DNA from: Margaritispora aquatica
Taxonomy: Eukaryota > Ascomycota > Leotiomycetes > Helotiales > Discinellaceae
Direction of reading: 5' to 3'
DNA length: 64,000 nucleotides
Assembly: GCA_007644065.1 (NCBI GenBank)
Contig: VJWN01000012.1
Coordinates: 547,758 to 611,757, forward strand
Numbering within the stretch: position 1 is the first letter of the stretch; each line of letters starts with the position of its first letter. The position numbers were made by a program, and so were the translations under genes. Below are positions 53,966 to 64,000 of this stretch, piece by piece. Under the pieces are notes generated by a model. It saw nothing but the letters and a program-made list of their open reading frames with translations. It ran no database searches and was not told where the DNA came from.

Positions 53966-56900
53966 CTAAATAGAGATGAAGAAGCTCTTCTCCCCCGCCT
54001 GCGGCACCACCAAAGCTCGCTTAACAATCGGATCCACACAGCTCGTCCTAATCCTCTCAGGCGTAGCCGGACTCTCCAGACTCAACAGTCCATCACCCTT
54101 CTCATCGCTGCCAACCACGGCTTGGACACCATACTGCTTCCTTGCGGCTTTCAGCGCGTCTCTGATGGCGAAAAAGACCACGCTACCCATGAAGAGCGGG
54201 GGCTCGCCTACACCTCTCGAGCGCTGGATCGTGCGCAGGTTCTCCCATTCCACGTCTTTGAGCAGCGAGACGTTGAATTCTTGTGGGATGTCACGGAAAC
54301 CGGGGATTTTGTAGGCGCCGGGGCCACGGGTGGCGAGTTGGCCTGCCATGGGACCGCCGCGGAACCAGAGACTTTCTTCGGTGGTGAAGAGGCCCATGCC
54401 TTGGACGAAAGCACCTAGAAATAAACGTTAGCTGTCGGCTCTGGAGTATGGCCCACAGACAAGATGTGCTTACCTTCGACCTGTCCATAATCCACAGCGG
54501 GATTTATGGATCTTCCGACATCCATCTTGACGTCTGCCCGTAGACATGTCCAGTCACCAGTCAGAGTATCAACCTCAACCTCGGCTGCCGAGACACCCTG
54601 TGTAAAGTAGAAGAACATCTGTCCCGTATTTGGGCCCCAAGTGTAACCAATGTCGGGTGTTTTGTAAAAGCCATTTGCAGAGAGGTTGACTCTGTCAAAG
54701 TATGCAGCACTGGCCAATTTGTGCATCGGAGCATCCTTACCGAATTTCTCTCGGTAAGGAGCAAGACGTTCATTAATCTGCTTGCAGGCATTAAAGATTG
54801 CGTAGCCATTAAGATCTGAGGAAGCTGATGCAGCTGTTGACGAAGTGTTGGCGACAGTATTTGTGGCAGTTTCAGAAATGAACACATCAGCAAGAGGCAC
54901 TTGTAATGCCTCAGCAGCGATCATACACATCTTGGTGTGAAGACCTTGTCCCATTTCTGTTCCACCATGCGCAACTAACACAGAGCCATCGTGGTATATG
55001 TGGACCAATGCTCCGGCCTGGTTGAGAAATAGAGCAGTGAATGAGATACCGAATTTAGTTGGTATCAATGCTAAACCTCGCTTCTTCCATTTGTGTGTTG
55101 CATTGAACTTTGTGATAGCCTCACGTCGCTCGGCATAGTTGGACTCTTCCTGAACCTGCTTGTACATGAGTGGTACATGCCAGTCCTGCAGACTTTGGTT
55201 GAAGTGCGTCTCCTCAGCTGCTTTGTAGAAATTGATTTCTCGCAACCTCTCGACAGGAATGTCAAGACGATCTGCGATCTCCTCCATGTAAGATTCAGAT
55301 ATGAAGATTCCTTGTGGTCCACCAAATCCACGGAAAGCAGTGTTACTCATGGTATTGGTCTTAGCAAGTCTACCTCTAACATGCACATTGGGGATTTTGT
55401 AGCATCCATCGATATGTGACAGAGCTCTGTCGCAAACGGCGCCACTGAGATCTTGCGACCAACCCGCGTTACAGAACACATCTGCATCAAGTGCTTGGAG
55501 CTTTCCATCTTTGTTGACTGCCACTTTCCAACGAGCAAGGAAAGGATGTCTTTGACCAGATGTAACCATGTCTTCGTCACGATTGAGCATACAACGGACT
55601 GGACGTCCAGTCTTCTTTGCAGCGAGAGCACATATGCCAGTCAATTGGATTGACCGAGTCTCTTTGCCACCAAATCCACCACCAAGCCGCTTAACTTTCG
55701 AGACGACTTTGTTAGCCTGCACATTGCAGACCTGAGCAACATAAGCTTGACTACCCCAGGTTAGTATTTGTTTACTGGTCGAGAATTTCAGGTAGCTTAC
55801 GTTTCAGTTGGATTTTGAGTACTGGCATAAATCTCCATCTCGCCATCTTCGGGCTTTGGAATAGCAACGCAAGCATTAGTCTCAAGATAGAAATGCTCTT
55901 GACCTCCCATTCTAACAACACCAGTGAAGACATGATCAGCGGTCTTGAATGCCTCCTCAACATTTCCTTTGTTGATATATCTGAAATGCTCAAAAAAGCT
56001 CTCCTTTTCAATGGCCTCCTCGATAGTGAAAATAGCTGGAAGCTCCTCATACTCTACCTTTACAACCCTGGCAGCAGCTGAAGCATAAGCGGCAGAAGTG
56101 GCTAACACCATTCCAATAGGCTGCCCAGTTGAGTAAACATCATTGACTGCAAGGAATGTCTCATCGCACACCGGAGCACCCCACCAATTGGCCTGTGGAG
56201 TAGGCATATCGGTATGGTCAACCCAATCTACCACGCCCGGAAGATCAAGCGCAGCTGCAGTGTCAATTGACAGGATTTTGGCCCGGGCCTTCGTTGAGAG
56301 GACAAGGCAGCCATATAATTCGTTCTTCTGAACAGGAATGTCATCTGTGTACTGAGCCTCTCCCGTGGTTTGCTTCAAGGCTGCTACATGTGGATTGGCC
56401 TTCCCGAGGATCGTCTGCTCATAAGCAACAGATGAAGCTTTATCTTGCTTGCCCTTTGAGATTTCTCGCTCAATTTCCGCGATCACTTCGTCATCGATAT
56501 CCGTCTCTTTGACTTCTAGCTTAGAGAGAACTTCGTGGTAGAATCGGTAGAAAAATCCGAGTGCAAGGGACTTTCGATATGTGGCCATGCCTCCAGGGAC
56601 ACCAAATCTCAAATCAAAGTCCTGTTCCAAAGCATTCATGGTGCCTTCTAGAGTGGCGGGATCTGTGATCTTCTTACCAACAAGATATGCACCAGCTTTC
56701 TTGGCAGCAATTGTTGTTGGTGCCATGCCACCATAGACCAAATCAGCACTTTCCACGACATTGCTATCGTCTAGAGAGATTCGGAGCGCGGCGTTGACAA
56801 TAGCAATATCATCATCCTTTCGCTTAGATTGCTTGTATGCTCGGAAAAACTCCCCCTTCTCGCTAGTGAGTGGAATTCTGATGCTTGCAATGATCGCATC

Positions 56901-58205
56901 TGGTGGAAGAGCAGTGGTTCGATAAGCCTTGAAAAACTCCGACATTGGAAGCTCAGTCTCCTTGTCCAACGATTTAGCTACCAGGATTGCATTGGAGGCA
57001 ACAAATACGGGATTCAAATCGGAGATAGGAGAAGCTGTCGCCAAGTTTCCAGCTGGTGTTCCAACATTTCTAATTTGTCGTCCTGCAAAATACTTCAATT
57101 GCTTGTGAATTGCCGTGAAAACTTGGCCTCGAACGGGTCCATAGTGCTTCACAGCTTGCAGGGCAATTGATTCCAGATCGGTGAGAATTACGTTTCCACC
57201 AATCTCCAAGTGATCATCTTGAAATGAAAATTGCCTCAATTCTGGAATGTCACCAACGAAAACAGAGGCTGCATATTGCACCCCTTTGAACTTGATTTCA
57301 ATCTGTGTCTCTGTGGAACCACCTATTATCTTCGCAGATGGGTAAACGCTCTTGATCTCCAACAGTTGCTCCAAAGTGGTTGGTCGATACCACCTCTTTC
57401 GCTTGTTACCAAAAGCCAATGGTTTGAATTCATGCTTAGTGAGAGCAGGTGGGAATATCAATTCGGTGTCTGGATTATATTCGATGAATCCTGGTGGTGT
57501 AAATCGTTTGATGGGTTGATCGTCCTTAAATCCACCATCTTTGCAACATCCGCCAGATGCTTCTCCATCCCCCTTGTCCATACAACATCCTCCTCCTCCA
57601 TTTGATTTAGCCTTTCCACAGGCATTGCCGGCACTGAAGGTTTGTGCTGCGTCCAGTATGGGTCTGTACCCAGTGCATCGGCAGAGGTTCCCATCAAAGG
57701 CCTCCTCGACATCGTGCTCTGACGGATTTGAATCGTTCCTAAGCAGGGCATATAGACTCATGACAATACCCGGTGTACAGAAACCACACTGGCTACCATT
57801 GCCTTTTGCTATCCTTTCCTGGGTAGGATGAGGCCTCTTGACATTTCCAATGCCTTCCACGGTAATAACATGTTTTCCATCCACACTGACCAGCGGTGCG
57901 AGGCATGCATTGACACTGGCATGGTATATCTTCTTCGTGGTGGGGTTGTACTGAGATACCACAACTGTGCATGCCCCGCATCCACCCTCCGCACATCCAA
58001 GCTTTGTACCAGTAAGACCAATACCTCGCAGATATTCGAGAAGAGTTACTTCGGGATCGATTTCGTCCAGTACAACCTTGGTACCATTGAGGTAGAATCG
58101 GAGGGTATCAGAATATGTAGTGGTGATAGAGGACAGGGTACGAGTGGCGGTATTCAAAACCGCAGACTCTGGTTCTGATTCTGGAGAGATGGCAATGGGA
58201 GCCAT
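53966..58205 (-). CDS. xanthine dehydrogenase (purine hydroxylase I)
   Basis: Three exons (58205-55801, 55750-54474, 54414-53966) give about 1,376 residues, normal for a eukaryotic xanthine dehydrogenase. Iron-sulfur centres: GCAEGGCGACTVVV, then QCGFCTPGIVMSLYALLRN and NLCRCTGYRPILDAA. A Gly/Cys-rich linker follows, as in other fungal enzymes. FAD domain: KIIGGSTETQIEIKFKG and GRQIRNVGTPAGNLATASPI. Molybdenum domain: TGEAQYTDDIP, RLGGGFGGKETRSI and GGTEMGQGLHTKM; GLFTTEESLW contains the expected catalytic Glu near the end. It oxidises hypoxanthine and xanthine to uric acid for nitrogen use. The first intron has a CTAAC branch point. A GATA motif lies 351 bp upstream of the start. The best-known homologue is A. 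nidulans hxA. Aldehyde oxidase is less likely given the fungal context. Confidence 0.93.
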
Positions 58206-58555
58206 GGTTGAAGCCGGTCAGATCTATCTGACTGAATTAGAAGTTTGTTTTGTAGTTCCCTTCTCAAGCGTTCTTCTTGTGGTGAATGGGATTCACTGAG
58301 CTTGTCCGAGCTCTCGTCAAGGAGAAGCTTTCGACTAGAGATATGTGGAGAGAAGCTTAAGCTTCCGAGTGAGTTGGAAAGAAAGACAAACGACGAAGGA
58401 GAAAAAGCTCTTGTATTACAAGAACAAGACCAAACCTTGAGCTTGAGATATACTGTACCTTGTACTTGTGTTTCTTTGACTACCGTACCCGTACCGTGTT
58501 TCTCTACTAGCTAGCTACCTAGTAGTGTCGAATGCGATATCACGGCCGGCTGCGT

Positions 58556-58562
58556 CTTATCG
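58556..58562 (-). promoter_or_regulatory. GATA-factor motif upstream of xanthine dehydrogenase
   Basis: CTTATCG reads CGATAAG on the minus strand, the coding strand of the gene, and matches HGATAR. It lies about 351 bp upstream of the start. In A. nidulans the homologue is under AreA and UaY control. I saw no UaY-type TCGG-N6-CCGA partner nearby. Confidence 0.3.
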
Positions 58563-58896
58563 CAGCCAGTTAGGTACAGTGTTGGACAAAGTTTGGTGGA
58601 GGAAGTCCCATAGGAAGGTGGAAGGAGGATGGAGCTCGCCGATTTCAAAGCATTGATGCTAATGGGGGGGTATGAGATGGAGATGGCATGGAGGGGTTCC
58701 CCAAAAGCAAATATTACCAACGTCAACCCCCCATTTTGGTATGAAGGTATCTGGACTCTTGAGCTTCATATTTGACCAGAGAAGATGTTGAATTTGGTCT
58801 CATGATTTGCGATTTTTCTATTCTGGACTGGTCTCTTACGCACTTGTACCATGCAGCAACTACACTACTACCCATAGTCTCACAGAGCCAATCAAC

Positions 58897-58932
58897 CAAC
58901 CTCCAACCTCCAACCTCCAACCTCCAACCTCG
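58897..58932. repeat. (CAACCTC)n minisatellite
   Basis: About five copies of a seven-base unit, directly readable. Confidence 0.85.
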
Positions 58933-59070
58933 GTCCTTCCCAATCATCAGCTCAAAGTCACGGGACGGCATCCAGCGAACCTGAAAACCCGGCCACCTCC
59001 GAAATGAAATGTTGACCAATTGTATCTTGGAATTTGTCATAGTAAACCATACAAATGGATCGATATATGA

Positions 59071-59127
59071 ATAGTTATATGGATGGATATATGGATATAT
59101 GGACATATGGACATATGGACATATGGA
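59071..59127. repeat. imperfect ATATGGA-type repeat
   Basis: Successive ATATGGA, ATGGATATATGGA and ACATATGGACATATGGA units form an imperfect array. Intergenic. Confidence 0.75.
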
Positions 59128-60520
59128 GATTCAGATTCGGTCGTGGACATATATACAAGGACGAGATACACGGTCAGTATCCGGTTGTGCGTGGCATCGA
59201 TGACCATCAATGTTTTTGGCTTCTTTGCCACAAAATAAGGTGGGAGTGGTATTGATCCTACTGATTTCATTCATACGTGTGCTAGAGCGCTTTGGCCTTT
59301 CGAATTCTTGTTGACCAAGTGGTAAACGGTATTCAATCCTACTTACTATTGCATATATGCTTGTTGTTGATTTTTTTTTCGTCTTTTTTTTTCTTTCACA
59401 ATAAATGTCCATCAACTCAAGCGAGGAATGAATTGGTACTATACGTTACTGCTACTTTATTTCTTGCTTCGGAAGTCCTGTTGTATTCGAGGTAGAACAA
59501 GGACACAAGAGCAAAGTTATGTTCGGTATGCTAGAGCACAAATACCGTTTGGGTTGTGTAGCATTGGACAAGCTTACAACCTGTTCACGTATCCTTGTTT
59601 TCTCGCAACCACTTTAGTCGTGGTGCATATCCAATCCTTCTATTCCAGCCATGATGAGGGACTTTTAACTTGAATAAAGAAATGTGGAAGCAATCCTGGC
59701 AAGTCCTACGAGCTTCCACTTGCAATAGGTCTGCTTGTACGAGCACCATTGCTGAAATACTCAAAATAGTCGCTACGGAGGAAAGGATTCCGGGAGTCGG
59801 TCCGGTCTGAACCATCTGAACCACTGACCCACCGTGCCTCTTACTCTATGAGAACGACCTTGCTTGATGGAAATCGGGTTCAAATTGTCGGCAAATGCTC
59901 ATATTGTTGGGTTTTACTGCAATCGAATGTGTATAAACAGCTATTGCTGTGGAGTTTGTGACAACTTTGTGTATTCAAAATGTATACGTCCTTTGGTAAG
60001 TTTTGCAAATAGTATCATAACATTTCCATGTCATAATATTTCCATGTCGACAAGTTCGTCCCTAGGCTATCGCCTTGTGTGTCACTAAAAAAACGGTAAT
60101 TGCTGATGGCTAATGCTAGTGGCCTACCTAAATGCACCTCGTATTCAGCTCCTTCTACTCGCTGAGTAAGTTTCCTAACGCCACGAACACGACTTTGGAT
60201 GACAAGGTATAATGTCTTGGTCCCTATCACAGAATCTAATATGCATATTTGCAGCCCTCGTGGAGAACATGGGGAATGCGGAGAACAGCCTGAACGTTGT
60301 TGATATAGTATGAGAATGCGGGGTAGCACGCGGAAGATCCGAATGTTTCCCATCAGATCAGTACTGTGCGGCGTAGCTTCTGATCAATAGCCGGGACTGA
60401 ACATGATATAACATTGAATTTCTCTTCTAGGTTGGAATTTTGCCTGCCAGAGTTCCTGGTTGAGATTTATGATCACAGTGTTTTGACAAACTATACTCTA
60501 GTTCTCCCAATCTCGCAATT

Positions 60521-62980
60521 ATGGGTGTCTTTTCTCATCAGGATGGGATTTCAGACCCTATCCTTACTCGAATTGTTGATGAAGATAAGGTGCCTTGGTA
60601 CAAGAAGCCAAATCTGAGAACTCTCTACCTCATTCTCTTCCCAGCATGCATGGGTATCGAGATGACCAGTGGCTTCGACAGCCAGTTGATTAATGCTTTG
60701 CAGTTCATTCCTCCCTTCAACAAATGTTAGTCGTACCGATTTTCATGAGGCTTGGTGGTTACTGACATAGTTAGACTTTGGGGGAGGATACAGAGATCCT
60801 ATTACCCACGATCTAGCTGTCGATGCTCAACTTCTTGGTATAATTAATGCCTCCTATTCTCTAGGAGCGATTATAGGTGTACCATTTGCTCCTCTGGCCA
60901 ATCAGCGTCTTGGTAGACGTTGGTCTATTATGCTTGGTTCTTGTATCATGGTATGTTAATGTCTCGCATAGTGCCCCACTCAAGCGAACGCTCTAAGATA
61001 TTGGTGTAACCGTTTGGAATATTGCACTATCTTGGGACTTCTACTAATGCATTTACCAGGTTTGTGGGGCTGTCATCCAAGGTCTAGCCGTGAATTGTAT
61101 GTTCAAAAATTCTTGGAGGCATTTCAGCACTAACTTGGTACTAGCTGCGATGTACATCATTGCCCGTATGATTCTTGGTTTTGGTATTGTCTCCTGCATC
61201 ATTTCTGGCTCTGCCATGATCGGAGAGCTTTCATATCCAAAGGAACGTGCCATCATGACCTCACTGTTTAACTCCTCGTACTTTATCGGAGCCATTATAG
61301 CAGCATCTATTGCTCTGCGTACCGCAACAATCACGACGGACTGGGCTTGGCGAATTCCTTCGTTTCTACAATGCATTCCATCACTAGTTCAAATTGCTTC
61401 CGTCTTGTAAGTGTTCCCAACCAGGTCAGTTACAGTTGACTAACAACATATTTTATCTTAGCTTTCTGCCAGAAAGTCCGCGTTATTTGATCTCTAAAGA
61501 TAGGGATGACGAGGCATTTGAGATCTTGGTGAAATACCACGCCGAGGGAGATAGAGACTCTGTATTCGTGCGTGCCGAGATGGCTCAAATCAAAACGACC
61601 ATCAAACTTGAGCTCGAACATGCGAAATTGTCATGGATGGACATGCTTCGGACTGCCGGAATGAGACGCCGTGTTCTCATCGCCTCGATGATGGGGTAAA
61701 AAGGTCCTGGTATTAGCTGTTTGGATCTCGCTAACAAAACGCAGTCTCTTCACACAGTGGTCTGGCAACACCTTGCTCTCCTCATATCTAAGCACAATCC
61801 TTGGCATGCTAAATTTCACGGGCTCATACGCGAAGACTAGAATTAATGGTACACCTCCCATTCTTACTTTCCCATCAGGCAATAGTAAAATCTAACACTA
61901 TTCCAGTATCTCAACAATGCTGGGGTCTCATCAACGGCACCATCGCCGCCATAGTAGTGACCCGGTTTGCACGTCGCAAGATGTTCCTCCTCAGTTTGGC
62001 TAGCATGTTCCTCGTCTTCCTCGGCCTCACAATCTCCGTCGAAAAAGTCCTCGAGGCAGGCAAGCACAAGACGAAGAATCAATCTGCTTCCTATGCTGCG
62101 CTGTTCTTCATCTACGCCTTCTCTCCTGCCTACAATATCGGTAACAATGCGTTGACTTACAGTGAGTACTGACTATCCGCCACTCCTCACACCTATATTT
62201 GGACTAGGCTACAAAAATAAGTGAGATCTTTATTGACTAACTAACTTAGCTTACCTCATCGAACTCTTCCCCTATGCAGAACGTTCCCGCGGTATTGGTG
62301 TCGAGCAATTCTTCGGACGTCTAGCTGGATTTTTCTCAACGTACGTCTCTATTATCCACTCACCCTTTTGGGAAGCCCCATCACCTCCCAGTCTTAATGA
62401 CAATGACAATCTCACTCCCAAAATATTCTACTTTACAAATTCTAACCGAGAACCTAATCTAGATACGTCAACCCCATCGCCCTCAAAGCCATAACATGGA
62501 AGTACTTCGCCGTCTACGTCGGCTGGATCGTCGTCGAAGCCCTTTGCGTCTTCTTCTTCTACCCCGAGACACAGGGTCGCACATTGGAGGAACTTGCATT
62601 CTGTACGTCTTTCCTTAATCTCTTTTAATCACCTCTAATCCTCCTATCTCCTTCTCTCCCCACCTTCCTATCTTCCTCCATCTTCCTCTGATTCCCACTC
62701 TCCCCACTCCACCTAATCCAACCCTCCCAAGAGCTTATATGCCCCAAAAAGGCACCAAACTAACAAACCACCTCGCAACACAGTGTTCGAGGACAAATCC
62801 CTCTCCGAGAACGTCGTCATCGCCGTCGAGAAGCAGATTCACTACGCCAGCACCGAGAACCTCGCAAGGCAGGAGATCGGCGAGACAGTCCAAGTCCAAG
62901 ATGGAGGCGACACTATCACCGCTCCGCCACAAGTCCACCCTGCCGCTGCGACGGAGAGCGAGAAAGTCGCGACAAAGTAG
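60521..62980 (+). CDS. MFS sugar transporter
   Basis: Ten exons (60521-60725, 60775-60950, 61060-61096, 61145-61406, 61462-61695, 61745-61848, 61907-62161, 62250-62340, 62463-62602, 62784-62980) join in phase to give about 566 residues. Sugar-porter signatures: GFDSQLINALQ in TM1, FNKYFGGGYRDP in the first outer loop, RLGRRWSIMLG between TM2 and TM3, SYPKERAIMTSLF (TM4-5 region), FFLPESPRYLISKDR before the central loop, QQCWG in TM7, and PETQGRTLEELAF after TM12. This fits a proton-coupled hexose or disaccharide importer in the plasma membrane, resembling the lactose-permease branch. The first acceptor is TTAG at 60774, not the earlier TAG at 60770, since only the former restores YFG. The C-terminal tail is acidic and soluble. 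The substrate is unknown. Confidence 0.88.
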
Positions 62981-63555
62981 ATAGGAATTGGAGTGGGATC
63001 ATGGTATTTGGCAGCGAGTGCGGGGTCTTGGGATAGATGTTTGGTATTTGGGATCGTTGGGTTGTGCTGTAAGTAGTGGTTTTGGTGAACGCGGGGTTGG
63101 GAAGAGGTGGATAGTCACTTTAGGTAGGCAGGTACTTTATCTAGCAATCAAATCTGGGTAACAGTAATGATATTATTACCTCCCTCCCATCAGATTTTTG
63201 AACGCCCATACATAACGATATAATGAATGAGCAGAGCCGGACTGCGATCGAGACTCGGATTTAATCAATAAATGAACAAGCGAGCGAGCGAGCAGAAAAA
63301 GAACGAGTACTGGAACTTTTCATTTCGATGAACTTCTTTAAACCTATGTGTTGAGATGTGAAACTTGTATTCGGATTTCTAAAACCATGAGCCTTTTTTC
63401 AGGAGGTTGAAGTATAAGTGACGAGACGATATAAAATTCTAATATAAGACTCTTCTGGACCCACGATTTCGATGAGAGAGTCCATGCATTCATTGCTCGC
63501 TCGCTAAAACTACCTATGCATCACATCTCCCATGACGTACCAACCACCAACAAAC
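62981..63555. other. convergent intergenic region
   Basis: Short region between two 3' ends, with a GAGC repeat tract near 63278-63293. No gene is seen. Confidence 0.45.
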
Positions 63556-64000
63556 TCAAGGCTCACCCGGCCAAATCTCCTCCGCCAACCTCCTCACCAA
63601 ATTCAATTTCTCCACCATCTCCCCATGGCCAACGTTATTCCCATCACTATGGCTCGCAAACCCACACTGCGGACTCACACCTAGCCTCTTTAACGCCTCC
63701 TCCTTACTCTCACCCGTCCCCTCAGCAATCAGCTCCGCCGCCTTCCACACCCTGCTCTTCATCTCCCCTAGATCCTCCAATTCAGGAAACTTGCTCGTAA
63801 TCAATCCCAGAATGACGTTCTTCCCCTTCGGCAGCGAGCGCAAAGGCTCGAAGCCCCCAGCGCGAGGAGTGTCGTATTCGAGGTAATACGTGTCGACGTT
63901 CAGCTCCTGGAACAGCTGTGCGGCAATGCGGTCGTAGCCGCCTTCCGAGAAGTGTCGCCCGCCGACAAAGTTCCCCCGACAGAGGTGCACGCCGACGTGC
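63556..64000 (-). CDS. MetE C-terminal-like (UROD/MetE-like) protein, 3' part
   Basis: The frame is open to the right edge, so only the C-terminal about 148 residues are seen. Motifs are HLCRGNF, GGRHFSEGGYDRIA, YYLEYDTPRAGGFEPLR, and a late GVSPQCGFASH whose Cys corresponds to a zinc ligand of cobalamin-independent methionine synthase. These match a fungal family of stand-alone MetE C-terminal-like proteins, smaller than true MetE and of unclear substrate. The 5' end lies beyond 64000. An ATG at 63990 is internal, since HVGV precedes it in frame. Confidence 0.8.
   Translation of the reverse strand, partial: HVGVHLCRGNFVGGRHFSEGGYDRIAAQLFQELNVDTYYLEYDTPRAGGFEPLRSLPKGKNVILGLITSKFPELEDLGEMKSRVWKAAELIAEGTGESKEEALKRLGVSPQCGFASHSDGNNVGHGEMVEKLNLVRRLAEEIWPGEP

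Larger units (their letters stand above)
58206..60520. other. divergent intergenic region, xanthine dehydrogenase and sugar transporter
   Basis: Holds both promoters. Repeats include five CAACCTC units at about 58897-58932 and an imperfect ATATGGA/CATATGGA array at about 59071-59127. TACCT/CTAGG words occur near 58505-58525. No gene is supported. Confidence 0.5.

Noticed and set aside
54122..54418. plus-strand frame over xanthine dehydrogenase
   Set aside because: Opposite-strand shadow of the last xanthine dehydrogenase exon.
60725..60774. acceptor TAG at 60770 for the sugar transporter
   Set aside because: It shifts the frame; the TTAG at 60774 restores YFGGGYRDP and was used instead.

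Overview
This window is nuclear DNA of a filamentous ascomycete (Pezizomycotina). The evidence is short introns (about 45-110 nt) with GTANGT-type donors and CTAAC-type branch points, a Rho3 GTPase, a COP9 signalosome subunit, 2EXR proteins, a GH55 glucanase, and a Tc1/mariner element mutated in the RIP style. A placement in Leotiomycetes is only an impression from gene content and the transposase type; nothing here proves it. I support about 20 protein genes or gene remnants. Gene density is low, with several gene-free stretches of 2-4.6 kb. Exon coordinates are hand-read from splice signals and reading frame, so a boundary may be off by a base or two.

Layout, left third: an O-fucosyltransferase-like type II membrane protein (926-2272, +); a gene whose visible part begins in the middle of a J domain (3139-4150, +); an amino-acid permease with six exons (5497-7557, +); an unknown three-exon gene (9428-10655, +); a degenerate array of ten 15-bp motifs (11171-11905); a RIP-mutated Tc1/mariner element with terminal inverted repeats and TA duplication (12609-14102); a secreted GH55 exo-beta-1,3-glucanase (14159-16831, -) whose stop codon lies only 57 bp from the element; two tandem 2EXR-domain genes (17873-18850 and 19090-20109, +); and an MFS transporter with six exons (20995-22770, -).

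Middle: Rho3 GTPase (26680-27581, +); a decayed epoxide hydrolase with a damaged splice donor and no C-terminal part (28520-29739, +); an unusual protein joining a degenerate kinase C-lobe to a nucleoside-hydrolase-like domain (31900-34338, -); and an otubain-type deubiquitinase (38944-40858, -) with more than 4 kb of gene-free DNA on each side.

Right third: COP9 signalosome subunit 2 (45325-46904, -) shares a 372-bp divergent promoter with splicing factor CWC25 (47277-48632, +); mitochondrial octanoyltransferase (49009-50004, -); a third 2EXR gene (52254-53312, +) followed by a GGGAT microsatellite; xanthine dehydrogenase (53966-58205, -); a ten-exon sugar transporter (60521-62980, +); and the 3' part of a MetE-C-terminal-like gene running off the right edge (63556-64000, -).

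I see no secondary-metabolite cluster or other multi-gene pathway. The functional links are loose: nitrogen nutrition (permease and xanthine dehydrogenase, both with GATA-factor motifs upstream) and ubiquitin/NEDD8 control (CSN2 and otubain). The points most worth following up are the motif array, the kinase-like/nucleoside hydrolase fusion, and the decaying genes.
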